DNA of 40,223 bases from an uncultured Bacteroidales bacterium. Lineage in GTDB: Bacteria; Bacteroidota; Bacteroidia; Bacteroidales; Muribaculaceae. Shown in pieces: positions 25,294 through 33,533 of this stretch. Location of the stretch: positions 1 to 40,223 of the forward strand of contig CADAZN010000014.1 in NCBI GenBank assembly GCA_902792435.1, in the 5' to 3' direction. Numbering within the stretch: the first letter of the stretch is position 1; the number at the start of each line of letters is the position of its first letter. A model generated the notes under the pieces. That model was not told the origin of the DNA. It ran no database searches and was given only the letters and a program-made list of their open reading frames with translations. The translations under genes and the position numbers were made by a program.

Positions 25294-26985
25294 TCAATTG
25301 AGTGAGTCGGAGCTATATTGCATAATCTCAACTTTTTTAGAATTATCACCCGAGATAATGTTGAAACTATGTGTGCGGTCTTGGCTTGAGGTGTTTGGAT
25401 CAACATTAATAGTCACGCGATTGCCATTCTTGCTCAAGTGAGCCCACGAAACCGATGAGCTGTCTATGCTCCAAGCCTTGCCTTCGTTGTCAACGTCAAT
25501 ATATCTTGTGCCGCCTTCAGGTTTAAGTTCAAAGTAAGAACTTGAGATTGTTAATTCAGCGTCACGACCATTCTGTATAATATGAACCGTGAGAACTTCA
25601 TCTCCAGCAACAATGGTGAAATAATCACTTCTAGGCTCTAAGGATGGGTTGGGATCAGCTATATAGGTAACCATGTTTTTATTGGGAATAGTGCAATGTC
25701 CCCAACTTTCTGGCTGTTTACCTATTTGCCACTTACCTTCAAATGCAACTTCAAGATCTATTTGTTGCCCCCAAGCGGGAGGATAGAAGGTTTCTTCACT
25801 TTTGTTTTCATCCTCTTTCTCCTCATCTTCGACGTCATCGTCAATCTCCTCGTCAACTTCGGTTTGGTTGTTGACCTTCGCAACCTCGGCTACATCGTTA
25901 GCGGCAACGTTATTGTTAACTTTTGCCTCTAGGGCTTCTTTCTCTTTAGTGATTCGGCTGAGTTGAGCCTGAGCGTTCTCTTTCTGTTTCTTTAGAGTCT
26001 CAAGATCTTGCTTGAGCGTGGAGATAGATGCAGTGGGCAAGGCCACGTCAACGCTATTTGGAGTCAGATCAGTTATCAGCTTCTCATAGTCGTCTTTGCA
26101 ATTCTCAAATTTTTTATCTTGCATATCTTTAATCTTGTCGTAGCACTTGTCAAGGAAGCGAATGTTGTCACGCTTCTTGTAGTGGTTAAGATAATAAGAG
26201 GTTCCCTTCATTTGCTGGTCAAAGAGGGAAAGAACCTCCGACCCTTCCTCAATCTTTTCCCATTGCGACATCTTAAAGTCCTTGTGGTATTCTTCAAGAA
26301 CGTTGCGCATCTCGTGGCAATAGCTTGAATAGTTGTTGAGCAGATCTCTTTGTGCCTCCAGGTCGCTCCATCTTGCTAACGACACATTGTTCTTGAATTC
26401 ACCAATGTGGGCAATAGCACGTGGGTTACAACGAGAGTTGAGCAAGCTGATAATGAAATCCTCAACTTTATCATCAAGGGCACCGCTTGGGCCTTGCTTT
26501 AGCTCACGTTCTTTATCAGCAATCTTTTTGTCGCACTCGGCAACAGCCTGGCTTGCTTCGTTGTATTGCTGGTTAAGCTCATTGAGACGCTTGGCCTCGG
26601 GCGATTCTTCTTTATTGTTGCTGCGGGCAGCCTTCACATTACTACGAGCTGTGCGTTCGGCATCATCATCGTCAGTTTCCGATATTTTGCGCACTCTCAG
26701 CTTAGGGGTAGACTTTTTGTTGCTTGATGAGCTGGCCGAGGCCTTGGGTTGACTTTTTTCGGCTGGTTTTTCTCTGTCCTCCGAGCTTGTCTTAGCCTTT
26801 GGGCGAGATTCGCTAGTGCTGGTCTTTTTGCTAGTCGACTTGCTTGTTGTCGACTTAGCTTGTGTGCTTGTAGGGCGCTGCATTTTAATGCCGCTAATAT
26901 TCTGAGCATTAATGCTAACAGATAGAGGCAGAGCTATTAATAAAACCATGCACATTAAACTTCTTAAAAGAGCAAAACTTTTCAT
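25294..26985 (-). CDS. Secreted coiled-coil protein with C-terminal BACON domains
   Basis: 563 residues. A signal peptide (to about 28, SINAQ) is followed by a Ser/Thr/Lys-rich low-complexity stretch (about 35-125) and a helical coiled-coil region (about 125-380). That region shares motifs with the protein at 32076: FLDKCYDKIKDMQDKKFENC against FLDECYNKILEMRSKGFENC, and LLNSRCNPRAI against LLNSPCNPKAI. An acidic linker leads to two BACON-like beta-sandwich units (about 415-485 and 487-560), the second with AWSIDSSSVSWAHLSKNGNR and ISGDNSKKVEIMQ. BACON domains often bind glycans or proteins. A probable extracytoplasmic partner of the zinc-ribbon receptors. Confidence 0.82.
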   Translation of the reverse strand: MKSFALLRSLMCMVLLIALPLSVSINAQNISGIKMQRPTSTQAKSTTSKSTSKKTSTSESRPKAKTSSEDREKPAEKSQPKASASSSSNKKSTPKLRVRKISETDDDDAERTARSNVKAARSNNKEESPEAKRLNELNQQYNEASQAVAECDKKIADKERELKQGPSGALDDKVEDFIISLLNSRCNPRAIAHIGEFKNNVSLARWSDLEAQRDLLNNYSSYCHEMRNVLEEYHKDFKMSQWEKIEEGSEVLSLFDQQMKGTSYYLNHYKKRDNIRFLDKCYDKIKDMQDKKFENCKDDYEKLITDLTPNSVDVALPTASISTLKQDLETLKKQKENAQAQLSRITKEKEALEAKVNNNVAANDVAEVAKVNNQTEVDEEIDDDVEDEEKEDENKSEETFYPPAWGQQIDLEVAFEGKWQIGKQPESWGHCTIPNKNMVTYIADPNPSLEPRSDYFTIVAGDEVLTVHIIQNGRDAELTISSSYFELKPEGGTRYIDVDNEGKAWSIDSSSVSWAHLSKNGNRVTINVDPNTSSQDRTHSFNIISGDNSKKVEIMQYSSDSLN

Positions 26986-27002
26986 AATTATCTGTTTTTA
27001 TT

Positions 27003-28286
27003 TTATTTTCCATTTTTGATTGTAACGAACACCTCATGTTTATACCAAGTACCAGTATAAGGTATAATCTCATTTTGGTCAGAAGGATCCTTATCAAAAG
27101 TGCCCTCAAAGTGATTATTTTCAGTTTGAAAATATAAAATTCCTTTTTCCAATAATTCGTCATTTATCTTCCCATAGAAGAATCTACCATCGTTATAGAG
27201 CAGCATTGCATTGTCGTCAACTCGCTTGCCGGCCTCAAACTTGCCCACATAGAACTTGCGGTTGTCAGGGTCTCCTGATTTATACACGGCAAGGCCATAT
27301 CCGTTGGGCTCACCATTCACTAGCTCGCCATAATATGTGAATTCTGGAAATTCATGACCAGCCGATTCAGCGGTGGAGTCTTGAGATTCATTACCTTTAT
27401 TTAATAAAGAGAAAGCCCCAAGCCCAAGGCCCAATAAGGCAACCACGGCAGCTACTATTGAGAACAATTTAAATTTGCCGCTAGCTTGTTTGTATTTAAG
27501 CATTTGCGCCTCGAGGTCAGCATTTTCTTTCTCTAGCGTAGCATTGCTGTCTTCAAGCTCAGCAATACGCACTGCTCGAGCATAATCTTCGGCCTGCATT
27601 TCTCGTTGAGGTTCCTTAGGTTCATCATGCAGAGCCTCCTGCACTGGCTCCGGCTGAGCCTTCTCTATTGGCTCTAATTGAGCCTCTTCTAGTGGCTCAG
27701 GCTCAGTTTCCTCTAGTGGCTCGGGCTCGTCGAGCTGAGCCTCTTCTAGTGGTTGCTGAGGTTCTTCGGGCTGAATATCTACCACTGGCTCCGGCTGAGC
27801 CTCCTCGATTGGTTCTAATTGAGCCTCTTCAAGTGGCTCGGGCTCGTCAAGTTGAGCCTCTTCTAGTGGTTGCTGAGGTTCTTCGGGCTGAATATCTACC
27901 ACTGGCTCCGGTTCTAATTGGGCCTCTACTAGTGGTTCTGGCTGAGCCTCTACCAATGGTTCTGGCTGTGTTTCTTGCACAGGTTCTAGTTGAGCCTCTA
28001 CAAGTGGTTGCTCGGGCGTGGCGAGTTGAGCCTCCTGCAATGGCTGCTCGGGGGTGCCAAGCTTGGCCTCCTCTAGCGGTTCGGGTTGAACTTCAGGTTC
28101 TATGATGGGTTCAATAATGGGAATGTTAAGCTTCACACCTAGCTTGTTCTCCTCGTCCGAGCGTGCGTCGGCAAGCTCTGGATGAGCATTCTCATAATTC
28201 TTGCGGTTGAATGGTTGTTTGGCTCCGCAATAGTTGCAGAACTTCATCTTGTCACCAATCTCACGATAGCATTTAACACATTTCAT
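27003..28286 (-). CDS. Zinc-ribbon membrane protein E with Pro/Glu repeats and MORN repeats
   Basis: 427 residues. The common head (Cys3/6/17/20, HPELADARSDEE) comes first. In place of the charged helix there is a long Pro/Glu/Gln repeat region (about 58-225), including a duplicated 39-residue unit. A short coiled coil (about 235-268) then leads to a TM helix (about 274-296) preceded by basic residues. The extracytoplasmic part (about 313-427) holds MORN-type repeats: YYGELVNGEPNGYGLAVY, then FYVGKFEAGKRV, then FFYGKINDELLEKGILYF. MORN repeats usually bind lipid or protein. No other member of the six has this tail. Confidence 0.85.
   Translation of the reverse strand: MKCVKCYREIGDKMKFCNYCGAKQPFNRKNYENAHPELADARSDEENKLGVKLNIPIIEPIIEPEVQPEPLEEAKLGTPEQPLQEAQLATPEQPLVEAQLEPVQETQPEPLVEAQPEPLVEAQLEPEPVVDIQPEEPQQPLEEAQLDEPEPLEEAQLEPIEEAQPEPVVDIQPEEPQQPLEEAQLDEPEPLEETEPEPLEEAQLEPIEKAQPEPVQEALHDEPKEPQREMQAEDYARAVRIAELEDSNATLEKENADLEAQMLKYKQASGKFKLFSIVAAVVALLGLGLGAFSLLNKGNESQDSTAESAGHEFPEFTYYGELVNGEPNGYGLAVYKSGDPDNRKFYVGKFEAGKRVDDNAMLLYNDGRFFYGKINDELLEKGILYFQTENNHFEGTFDKDPSDQNEIIPYTGTWYKHEVFVTIKNGK
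27717..27950 (-). repeat. 117-bp tandem duplication in zinc-ribbon gene E
   Basis: Two copies of a 117-bp unit (about 27717-27833 and 27834-27950) encode a 39-residue unit beginning VVDIQPEEPQQPLEEAQLDE. The copies are nearly identical, which indicates recent duplication. Confidence 0.75.
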
Positions 28287-28354
28287 ACTTTATATTGTTC
28301 TTTTGTTGATTAATACTCAATTAATAGCAAAACTCAGTCACCGATTCACAAATT

Positions 28355-29020
28355 TCACTGCACCAAGTAGCGCGACTGCTGGATGCCTGCCATTTGGTGG
28401 TTTGTGATGGTCACAGTGGCGATATTGACTTTATCATCTGGAGCTATGGCTCCCACCCGGTAATGGTATATATTGTTTCCAACTTTTAGCTGAGCCTCGC
28501 AACTGCGGCTTGTTTCGTCACTGCTGTAGTTATGGATAAAGAAGCGGTAATTGCCGTTTGGCAGCATGTCGGCACTCGGCCAGTAAATGTTTTCAACCCA
28601 AGGAAGTGGGCCGTCTGCGAGACTTAGCCTGTCAATATCTAGTTGACCACCAGCATTGGTGTGGTCGGGGTCTTTGTAACTATCAAAATAAATTTCGGCA
28701 CCAGTTGGTTCTATTGCATGTGCGTCAAGATCTACTTCCTGGTTCCACTTGATAGAGAAACGCAAGAATCCATTCACATTGCCGCCAGCATGCTCTACAG
28801 CCTCGTCAATAGTAATGCTTGCAGTGTCAATGGGCTCTTTCAGAACAGGATCGGAATCGTGGATGGTGTCATACACTACAGTATCTCTAACCAATGTGTC
28901 GGTTCTGCCTGGTATGTTTCTGCCATCTCGGTAGCCGTCGTCTCCTACTCTAATGCGTCCGCCACAATTATTGGGCAGGAAAAGGAGCAACAGCAGCAGG
29001 ATAAGGTCGAGAAGTGCCAC
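28355..29020 (-). CDS. TM-anchored protein with DUF2135/YfaP-like domain (copy 1)
   Basis: 221 residues if translation begins at GTG 29020, but that start falls inside the TM helix. The same frame stays open upstream through GEAKARKRRLAWACAG, which would give a normal basic cytosolic end, yet no ATG, GTG or TTG is available there. The start is unresolved. After the TM helix and a linker with TDTLVRDTVVYDTIHD, the domain at about 80-215 has WNQEVDLDAHAIEPTG, GGQLDIDR and NGNYRFFIHNYS. These match the layout of the DUF2135/YfaP family (a beta-sandwich with 'DLDxHvxxP'). The domain is extracytoplasmic. The sister copy is at 31358. Confidence 0.75.
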   Translation of the reverse strand: MALLDLILLLLLLFLPNNCGGRIRVGDDGYRDGRNIPGRTDTLVRDTVVYDTIHDSDPVLKEPIDTASITIDEAVEHAGGNVNGFLRFSIKWNQEVDLDAHAIEPTGAEIYFDSYKDPDHTNAGGQLDIDRLSLADGPLPWVENIYWPSADMLPNGNYRFFIHNYSSDETSRSCEAQLKVGNNIYHYRVGAIAPDDKVNIATVTITNHQMAGIQQSRYLVQ

Positions 29021-29083
29021 TCCGGCACATGCCCAAGCCAGCCTGCGCTTGCGAGCCTTAGCCTCACCATCGGTAACGACTAC
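28986..29083 (-). repeat. 98-bp perfect repeat, copy 1
   Basis: These 98 bases are identical to 31974-32071. The repeat covers the probable 5' coding end of the DUF2135-like gene and stops just at the end of the upstream coiled-coil gene. Such identity next to diverged flanks indicates recent recombination. Confidence 0.9.
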
Positions 29084-30093
29084 TTCGGAGTTTTGGATTT
29101 TGCCGTTTTTTTGCGCGGCACTCTAGAATTTAACTTCTTGTACCGCTCCTTGCAACCTTTAAAATTAATTTGGAACATGTCCTTAAACTCCTTGATAATA
29201 TAATCAAGATTTTCACTATGGATGGCATTCTTTTCATTGCGCTTGAGGTAATATTTCTTATAATAGGTAAGATTCTTTAACCCAGCGTCAATCTCACTGT
29301 GCATCTTGGCAGTCAATTCTCCATTGCCTTTATTATATTTATAGCAATTTTGCAAGAATTCACCTATCTCGAGTGTGTAGGCCTCATAGTTGTTGAAAAG
29401 CTCATTAAATTGCGAAAACAGTTTCTTATAATCTTCCGATTGTGGGTATTTGCTCTTTGCGTCGGTGAGCTTTTCCACTTCTTTTCTCAGCCACTCATTG
29501 TTGCCTAATGTGTCGCAAGGATGATTCCGGTCTACACAATAAAGGCATGCATCATAAAGAGTCTTGTCAATAGCGTCCTTTTTAGAACTCCATGTCTCAT
29601 TTACTTGTTTGCGATCATTGATGATGCTTTTGTTCTCATTATTAATCTTCAAGTTGTTACTCAGAATGTCCTCCAATCTTTTTATCTCAGGCTTGATAGC
29701 ATCCAGTTCCCTTTGAGCTGCTCCTCGTTGCTGCTCTAAAACCTTAATATCTTTTTTTAACGATGCACTAGTCTTCTGGTCCAGTTGCCCATTTTTAATA
29801 CTTAGGTCCTTGTTACACTTGTCGATTATAGTATTATAATTTGCCTCTTTGTCATATAAAGCTTGAAGTTGTTTTTGTTTTGCTGAATGGTCTTCGCGGT
29901 CAATTTCCATAATTTGTTTTTTCTCAAGTGGCTTGACAGTACTCTTATAATAGCCATCAGCTTCTTGCATGAGCACATCGAGCTTGCTTTTCAAATCTTG
30001 CACATATTGCTTGTCGGCGTTACTTTGTGCCATAGCGCTACTAGTTACAATTGCCGCCAAAGCGATTAATCCTATTTTTATTGCCTTGTTCAT
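29080..30093 (-). CDS. Secreted coiled-coil protein (short paralogue)
   Basis: 337 residues. The signal peptide MNKAIKIGLIALAAIVTSSAMAQ is nearly the same in DNA as the N-terminus of the protein at 33517. The rest is helical with long coiled-coil stretches (about 35-170) and then a conserved block also present at 32076 (DACLYCVDRNHPCDTLGNNE, KLTDAKSKYPQSEDYKKLF). Paired Cys residues may form a disulphide in the envelope. The C-terminus is basic (RKKTAKSKTPK). It is the first gene of the second coiled-coil/DUF2135/zinc-ribbon triplet. Function unknown; probably a structural extracytoplasmic partner. Confidence 0.78.
   Translation of the reverse strand: MNKAIKIGLIALAAIVTSSAMAQSNADKQYVQDLKSKLDVLMQEADGYYKSTVKPLEKKQIMEIDREDHSAKQKQLQALYDKEANYNTIIDKCNKDLSIKNGQLDQKTSASLKKDIKVLEQQRGAAQRELDAIKPEIKRLEDILSNNLKINNENKSIINDRKQVNETWSSKKDAIDKTLYDACLYCVDRNHPCDTLGNNEWLRKEVEKLTDAKSKYPQSEDYKKLFSQFNELFNNYEAYTLEIGEFLQNCYKYNKGNGELTAKMHSEIDAGLKNLTYYKKYYLKRNEKNAIHSENLDYIIKEFKDMFQINFKGCKERYKKLNSRVPRKKTAKSKTPK
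29312..29523 (-). repeat. Coiled-coil gene repeat block, copy 1
   Basis: About 210 bp nearly identical to 32280-32492 in the longer paralogue, including a long error-free run around the KLTDAKSKYPQSEDYKKLF codons. It lies among more diverged sequence, pointing to gene conversion. Confidence 0.75.
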
Positions 30094-30116
30094 AAGTCGT
30101 TACATTTAATCGCTAA

Positions 30117-31319
30117 TTAATCCAAATCGAATTGGTGAGCGTTATTGACTGGTTGGACTGGTTGGCCCTGCTGCTTGCCTTGACCCTGCTGCTTGCCTTG
30201 TTGGCCCTGTTGCTTGCCTTGTTGGGCTTGCTGGTGTCCTTGTTGACCTTGCTGAGCCTGCTGCTGACGTTGTTGCTGTTGTCTTTGCTGTTGCGCTTGT
30301 TGCTGCTGTCTTTGCTGCTGTCTTTGCTGTTGTCTTTGCTGTCTTTGTTGTCTTTGCTGGTGTGCTTGTTGCTGTTGTCTTTGCTGTTGTTGAGCGGCAG
30401 TTCGTTGATTGTCGTGCCTAGTTTGTCGTGCCGTTTGTCTCGCTTGAGAATCATCTTGTCGCCTACTTGCTGCCTCTTGAACAGCTTGCCTAGCTTGTTC
30501 AACGGCTCTATCTTCAACGGCTTGACTCTCGGCTTCTTGTTGAGAAGCGTTACCTCGGTCCATTCTAGGCATAGATTTATTTGGATCTTCTATGCTATCT
30601 TCAAGAATGACGTTTTCGCTATCCTCGATTATTGCATCGTCTTGATTTTCTGTTTGGCCGTAAATTATTTTTTCTTCATTATTAGAGAAATAATAAGCCA
30701 ATCCAGCGCCAATAATCAAACCTATTGCAATACCAATTGCTAAAAAGAGTATTCTTTTGTCTCTTGGGTAAATAGGTTTATGTGCTGAAGCTGAAGTATT
30801 ACTAGAAGCCGGTATAGGTACTTTTACTTCAGGCATTTTAGACATTTCTGTTCGCTTTTGAGCATCACTGATTTTTTCGGGGTTGGAAGGTGACGTATTT
30901 ATCACTACAGCCTTGCGTGGAAAATTATAGCCTGTATTGCCCATTGCACTGCGCTCTCGCTCGACACTCTCATTAACGGCGGCGTTGTGCTGGCCCGTTG
31001 CTGCTTTCACGTCTTCCGAGCTCGTAGTGGCAATGGTTGCGGCCACATTGGATTGAGCAACAGTCGTTTTTTGCTCTTGTTCCAAGTGCTCGGTAACTTG
31101 TCTTATTTGACGTTCTAGCTCTTCCTGCCGCAACTTTAATTCCATGATTTGCCGTTGATGTTCTTGTTTTTGCTCCAATAGCTCTTCTTCTGGAAGGGCA
31201 TTAGCAAGCTCGGGATGCTCTCGCTCGTAGGCTTCCCGGTCAACAGGCTGCTTTGCGCCGCAGAAATTGCAAAACTTCAAGTTTTCATCAATCTTTCTAT
31301 AACAATTAATGCATTTCAT
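30117..31319 (-). CDS. Zinc-ribbon membrane protein F with captured ComM segment and polyQ tail
   Basis: 400 residues. The common head (Cys3/6/17/20, HPELANALPEEE) and a charged helix (about 40-85) come first. Residues 109-149 (core AMGNTGYNFPRKAVVINTSP) match ComM residues 34-74 at 27 of 41 positions. A TM helix lies at about 189-211 with basic residues before it. Outside, an acidic stretch leads to PRMDRGNASQQEA, shared with the protein at 34481. The tail is then almost pure Gln with Arg/Ala/Gly (about 308-388), probably disordered. Confidence 0.85.
   Translation of the reverse strand: MKCINCYRKIDENLKFCNFCGAKQPVDREAYEREHPELANALPEEELLEQKQEHQRQIMELKLRQEELERQIRQVTEHLEQEQKTTVAQSNVAATIATTSSEDVKAATGQHNAAVNESVERERSAMGNTGYNFPRKAVVINTSPSNPEKISDAQKRTEMSKMPEVKVPIPASSNTSASAHKPIYPRDKRILFLAIGIAIGLIIGAGLAYYFSNNEEKIIYGQTENQDDAIIEDSENVILEDSIEDPNKSMPRMDRGNASQQEAESQAVEDRAVEQARQAVQEAASRRQDDSQARQTARQTRHDNQRTAAQQQQRQQQQAHQQRQQRQQRQQQRQQQRQQQQAQQQRQQQQRQQQAQQGQQGHQQAQQGKQQGQQGKQQGQGKQQGQPVQPVNNAHQFDLD
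30873..30995 (-). repeat. comM-derived segment inside zinc-ribbon gene F
   Basis: About 120 bp align with 9280-9402 in the intact comM, on the same strand and in the same reading frame, with around 80-85% base identity by eye in the core. Outside this segment the two genes are unrelated. Confidence 0.8.
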
Positions 31320-31357
31320 TATTAATGATTGTGTAACTATCGTGAAAAGATTGCTGA

Positions 31358-32008
31358 TTAATTTACTAAGTATCGTGATTGCTCGATATTCTCCATCTGG
31401 TGGTTGCGAATGGTGACTGTGGCGATGGTGGCTGGTGAGCCCTTATGAATTGAGGGCACTCGGTAGAGGAACGTTCTGTTACCCACTTTGAGCTTTGCTT
31501 CGCAGTCGTGGTTTCGTCCACCGTCATAGTTGACAATAAAGAAGCGGTAGTTGCCATCAGGCAGAGATTCGGCATTTTCCCAGTAGATGTTCTCCACACC
31601 AGTTCTAGTCGGCCTAATCATGTCCACGTCAAGTGTGCCACCAGCACGAGTGTGGCTAGGGGATTTGTGACTGTTAAAAGCAATCTCTTGTCCTGTGGGT
31701 TCCTTGGCGTGAGCGTCAAGGTCTACAAGGCTTCGATGGTTCTGGTTCCAGATAATGGAGAAACGCATATAGCCATCAACATTCCCGCCAGCATCCTCCA
31801 CAGCATCGTCGATAGAGTCGTTGGGCTCATTTGTGGTGACTGAATCGCGAACGTGGATGGTGTCGTGCCTTACAATCACTTTTTCAACCACTGTGTCGGT
31901 GCGACCAGCTATCAAGTCTCCGCCATGGTGCCCGCCCCACAGCCTTCCGCTACAATTGTTTGGCAGCCAGAGCAGCAACAGCAGCAGGATAAGGTCGAGA
32001 AGTGCCAC
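31358..32008 (-). CDS. TM-anchored protein with DUF2135/YfaP-like domain (copy 2)
   Basis: 216 residues from GTG 32008, with the same start problem as copy 1: the open frame continues upstream through KARKRRLAWACAG up to a stop, with no standard start codon. The TM segment LLDLILLLLLLWLPNN is followed by a linker with TDTVVEKVIVRHDTIHV and the DUF2135-like domain (about 80-210). The domain contains SLVDLDAHAKEPTG, GGTLDVDMI and DGNYRFFIVNYD, and the protein ends QSRYLVN as copy 1 ends QSRYLVQ. Copies are close to 50% identical overall but identical at the 5' end. It sits between coiled-coil gene 32076 and zinc-ribbon gene F. Confidence 0.75.
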   Translation of the reverse strand: MALLDLILLLLLLWLPNNCSGRLWGGHHGGDLIAGRTDTVVEKVIVRHDTIHVRDSVTTNEPNDSIDDAVEDAGGNVDGYMRFSIIWNQNHRSLVDLDAHAKEPTGQEIAFNSHKSPSHTRAGGTLDVDMIRPTRTGVENIYWENAESLPDGNYRFFIVNYDGGRNHDCEAKLKVGNRTFLYRVPSIHKGSPATIATVTIRNHQMENIEQSRYLVN

Positions 32009-32071
32009 TCCGGCACATGCCCAAGCCAGCCTGCGCTTGCGAGCCTTAGCCTCACCATCGGTAACGACTAC
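31974..32071 (-). repeat. 98-bp perfect repeat, copy 2
   Basis: Identical to 28986-29083. It covers the 5' end of the second DUF2135-like gene. Confidence 0.9.
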
Positions 32072-32075
32072 TACA

Positions 32076-33533
32076 TTATTCTACACCGCGAAGCATTGGA
32101 CCTAATTTCCTATAGCGTGCTTTGCAATTCTTGAAATTAGTATTGAACATCGCTTCAAATTCCCCAAGGATATAGTCAAGATTTCGGCTATGTACGGCAT
32201 TCTTGCCATTGCGATTGGAGTAGTATTTCCAATACTTGAGATTCTTCAGCTCAGTATTAATTTCGTTTCGCATCGCATTGGTCAATTCTCCATTACCTTC
32301 ATTATATTTATAGCAATTTTGCAAGAATTCACCTATCTCCAATGTGTAAGCCTTATAGTTGTTGAAAAGCTCATTAAATTGCGAAAACAGTTTCTTATAA
32401 TCTTCCGATTGTGGGTATTTGCTCTTTGCGTCGGTGAGCTTTTCAACTTCTTTTCTCAGCCACTCATTGTTGCCTAATGTGTCGCAAGGATGTTTCTGGT
32501 CAAGGCAATAAAGGCATGCATCATAAAGAACCTTGTCAATAGCGTCCTTTTTAGCATTCAACTTCTCTGTTTCCTGCTTGCGCTGGTTTTTAATGTTTTT
32601 GTTTTCGTTATAAGTTTTCTCGTTGTTTTTAATTTTAATTTCTAAATCTTTTATTTCTGGCGTTATACCATTAATTCTGGCTATAGCTTCCTCCTTTTTT
32701 ATTTTTAAATTCTCAATATCATTATATAGATTAATAATGGTTGAAAATGGTGATGTAAATGAATTATTATTTGGTTTTAGATCCTTAATCACTTTGGCAT
32801 AGTCCGCCTGACAATTCTCAAACCCTTTGCTACGCATTTCTAGAATTTTATTGTAGCATTCATCAAGGAATGGAATCTTTTCGCCACGTTTATTATATCG
32901 TTCAAGATATTTAATGTGACTTAACTCATTGTCAAATTGATTTAATATGTCTGAACCTTCGTTCTGTTTTTTCCATAAATCTAATTTTAGGTCTTCTTCA
33001 AAATTAAGAAGAACTTGGAGCATATTTTCGCTATAATTTGGAAAAAGTTTAAGTTTGTCAATATGATTACCTAATGTTTGTAGTTTATTAGGTGAGACAA
33101 ACTCTTCATACCTTTCTAGACTAACTATAGCTTTGGGATTGCAAGGAGAATTTAACAATTTTATAACAAATTTCTCTATCTCATCGTCAAGGACTGCGCC
33201 TTTTTTCTGGGAAATTAGTTTTTGTTTTTGCTCAATTTCCCTATCACATCTTTTGATGGTCAAACTATCATTGTATTCTTGGTCATAAAGATTATTAAGT
33301 CGCTCTCGATTTTTAGTGTCCTGAGCCATATCAATATCCTTAACTTTCTTTTGTTCAAGAGATTTTACATTATTATCATAGTTGCTATACTCTTTATAAA
33401 GTATGTCGAGCTTGCTTTTCAAATCTTGCACATATTGCTTGTCGGCATTAGTTTGCGCCAAAACCATAGAGCATCCCGTTACAGATAGAATAGCGAGGGT
33501 AAAAGTGCGGAGTATTTTAGAAATGGAATCCAT
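32076..33533 (-). CDS. Secreted coiled-coil protein (long paralogue)
   Basis: About 485 residues from the ATG at 33533 (an ATG at 33545 is also possible). The start overlaps the end of the gene at 33517, so translation is probably coupled. A signal peptide runs to SMVLAQ. Extended coiled-coil segments follow, with the block FLDECYNKILEMRSKGFENC shared with the BACON protein, and a C-terminal block (DACLYCLDQKHPCDTLGNNE onward) shared with 29080. The protein combines features of both paralogues, so it may be closest to the ancestral form. No enzymatic motif. Predicted periplasmic or surface. Confidence 0.78.
   Translation of the reverse strand: MDSISKILRTFTLAILSVTGCSMVLAQTNADKQYVQDLKSKLDILYKEYSNYDNNVKSLEQKKVKDIDMAQDTKNRERLNNLYDQEYNDSLTIKRCDREIEQKQKLISQKKGAVLDDEIEKFVIKLLNSPCNPKAIVSLERYEEFVSPNKLQTLGNHIDKLKLFPNYSENMLQVLLNFEEDLKLDLWKKQNEGSDILNQFDNELSHIKYLERYNKRGEKIPFLDECYNKILEMRSKGFENCQADYAKVIKDLKPNNNSFTSPFSTIINLYNDIENLKIKKEEAIARINGITPEIKDLEIKIKNNEKTYNENKNIKNQRKQETEKLNAKKDAIDKVLYDACLYCLDQKHPCDTLGNNEWLRKEVEKLTDAKSKYPQSEDYKKLFSQFNELFNNYKAYTLEIGEFLQNCYKYNEGNGELTNAMRNEINTELKNLKYWKYYSNRNGKNAVHSRNLDYILGEFEAMFNTNFKNCKARYRKLGPMLRGVE
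32280..32492 (-). repeat. Coiled-coil gene repeat block, copy 2
   Basis: Nearly identical partner of 29312-29523. Confidence 0.75.

Noticed and set aside
27668-28105. Plus-strand frame opposite the Pro/Glu repeats
   Set aside because: Shadow of repetitive coding sequence in gene E; no independent features.
28355-29082. Programmed -1 frameshift from the coiled-coil gene into the DUF2135-like gene at an A7 run
   Set aside because: The A7 run is out of register for a classical slippery heptamer, and the other copy would need a shift in the opposite direction.
30132-30743. Long plus-strand poly-Leu frame
   Set aside because: Antisense artefact of the Gln-rich tail of zinc-ribbon protein F.
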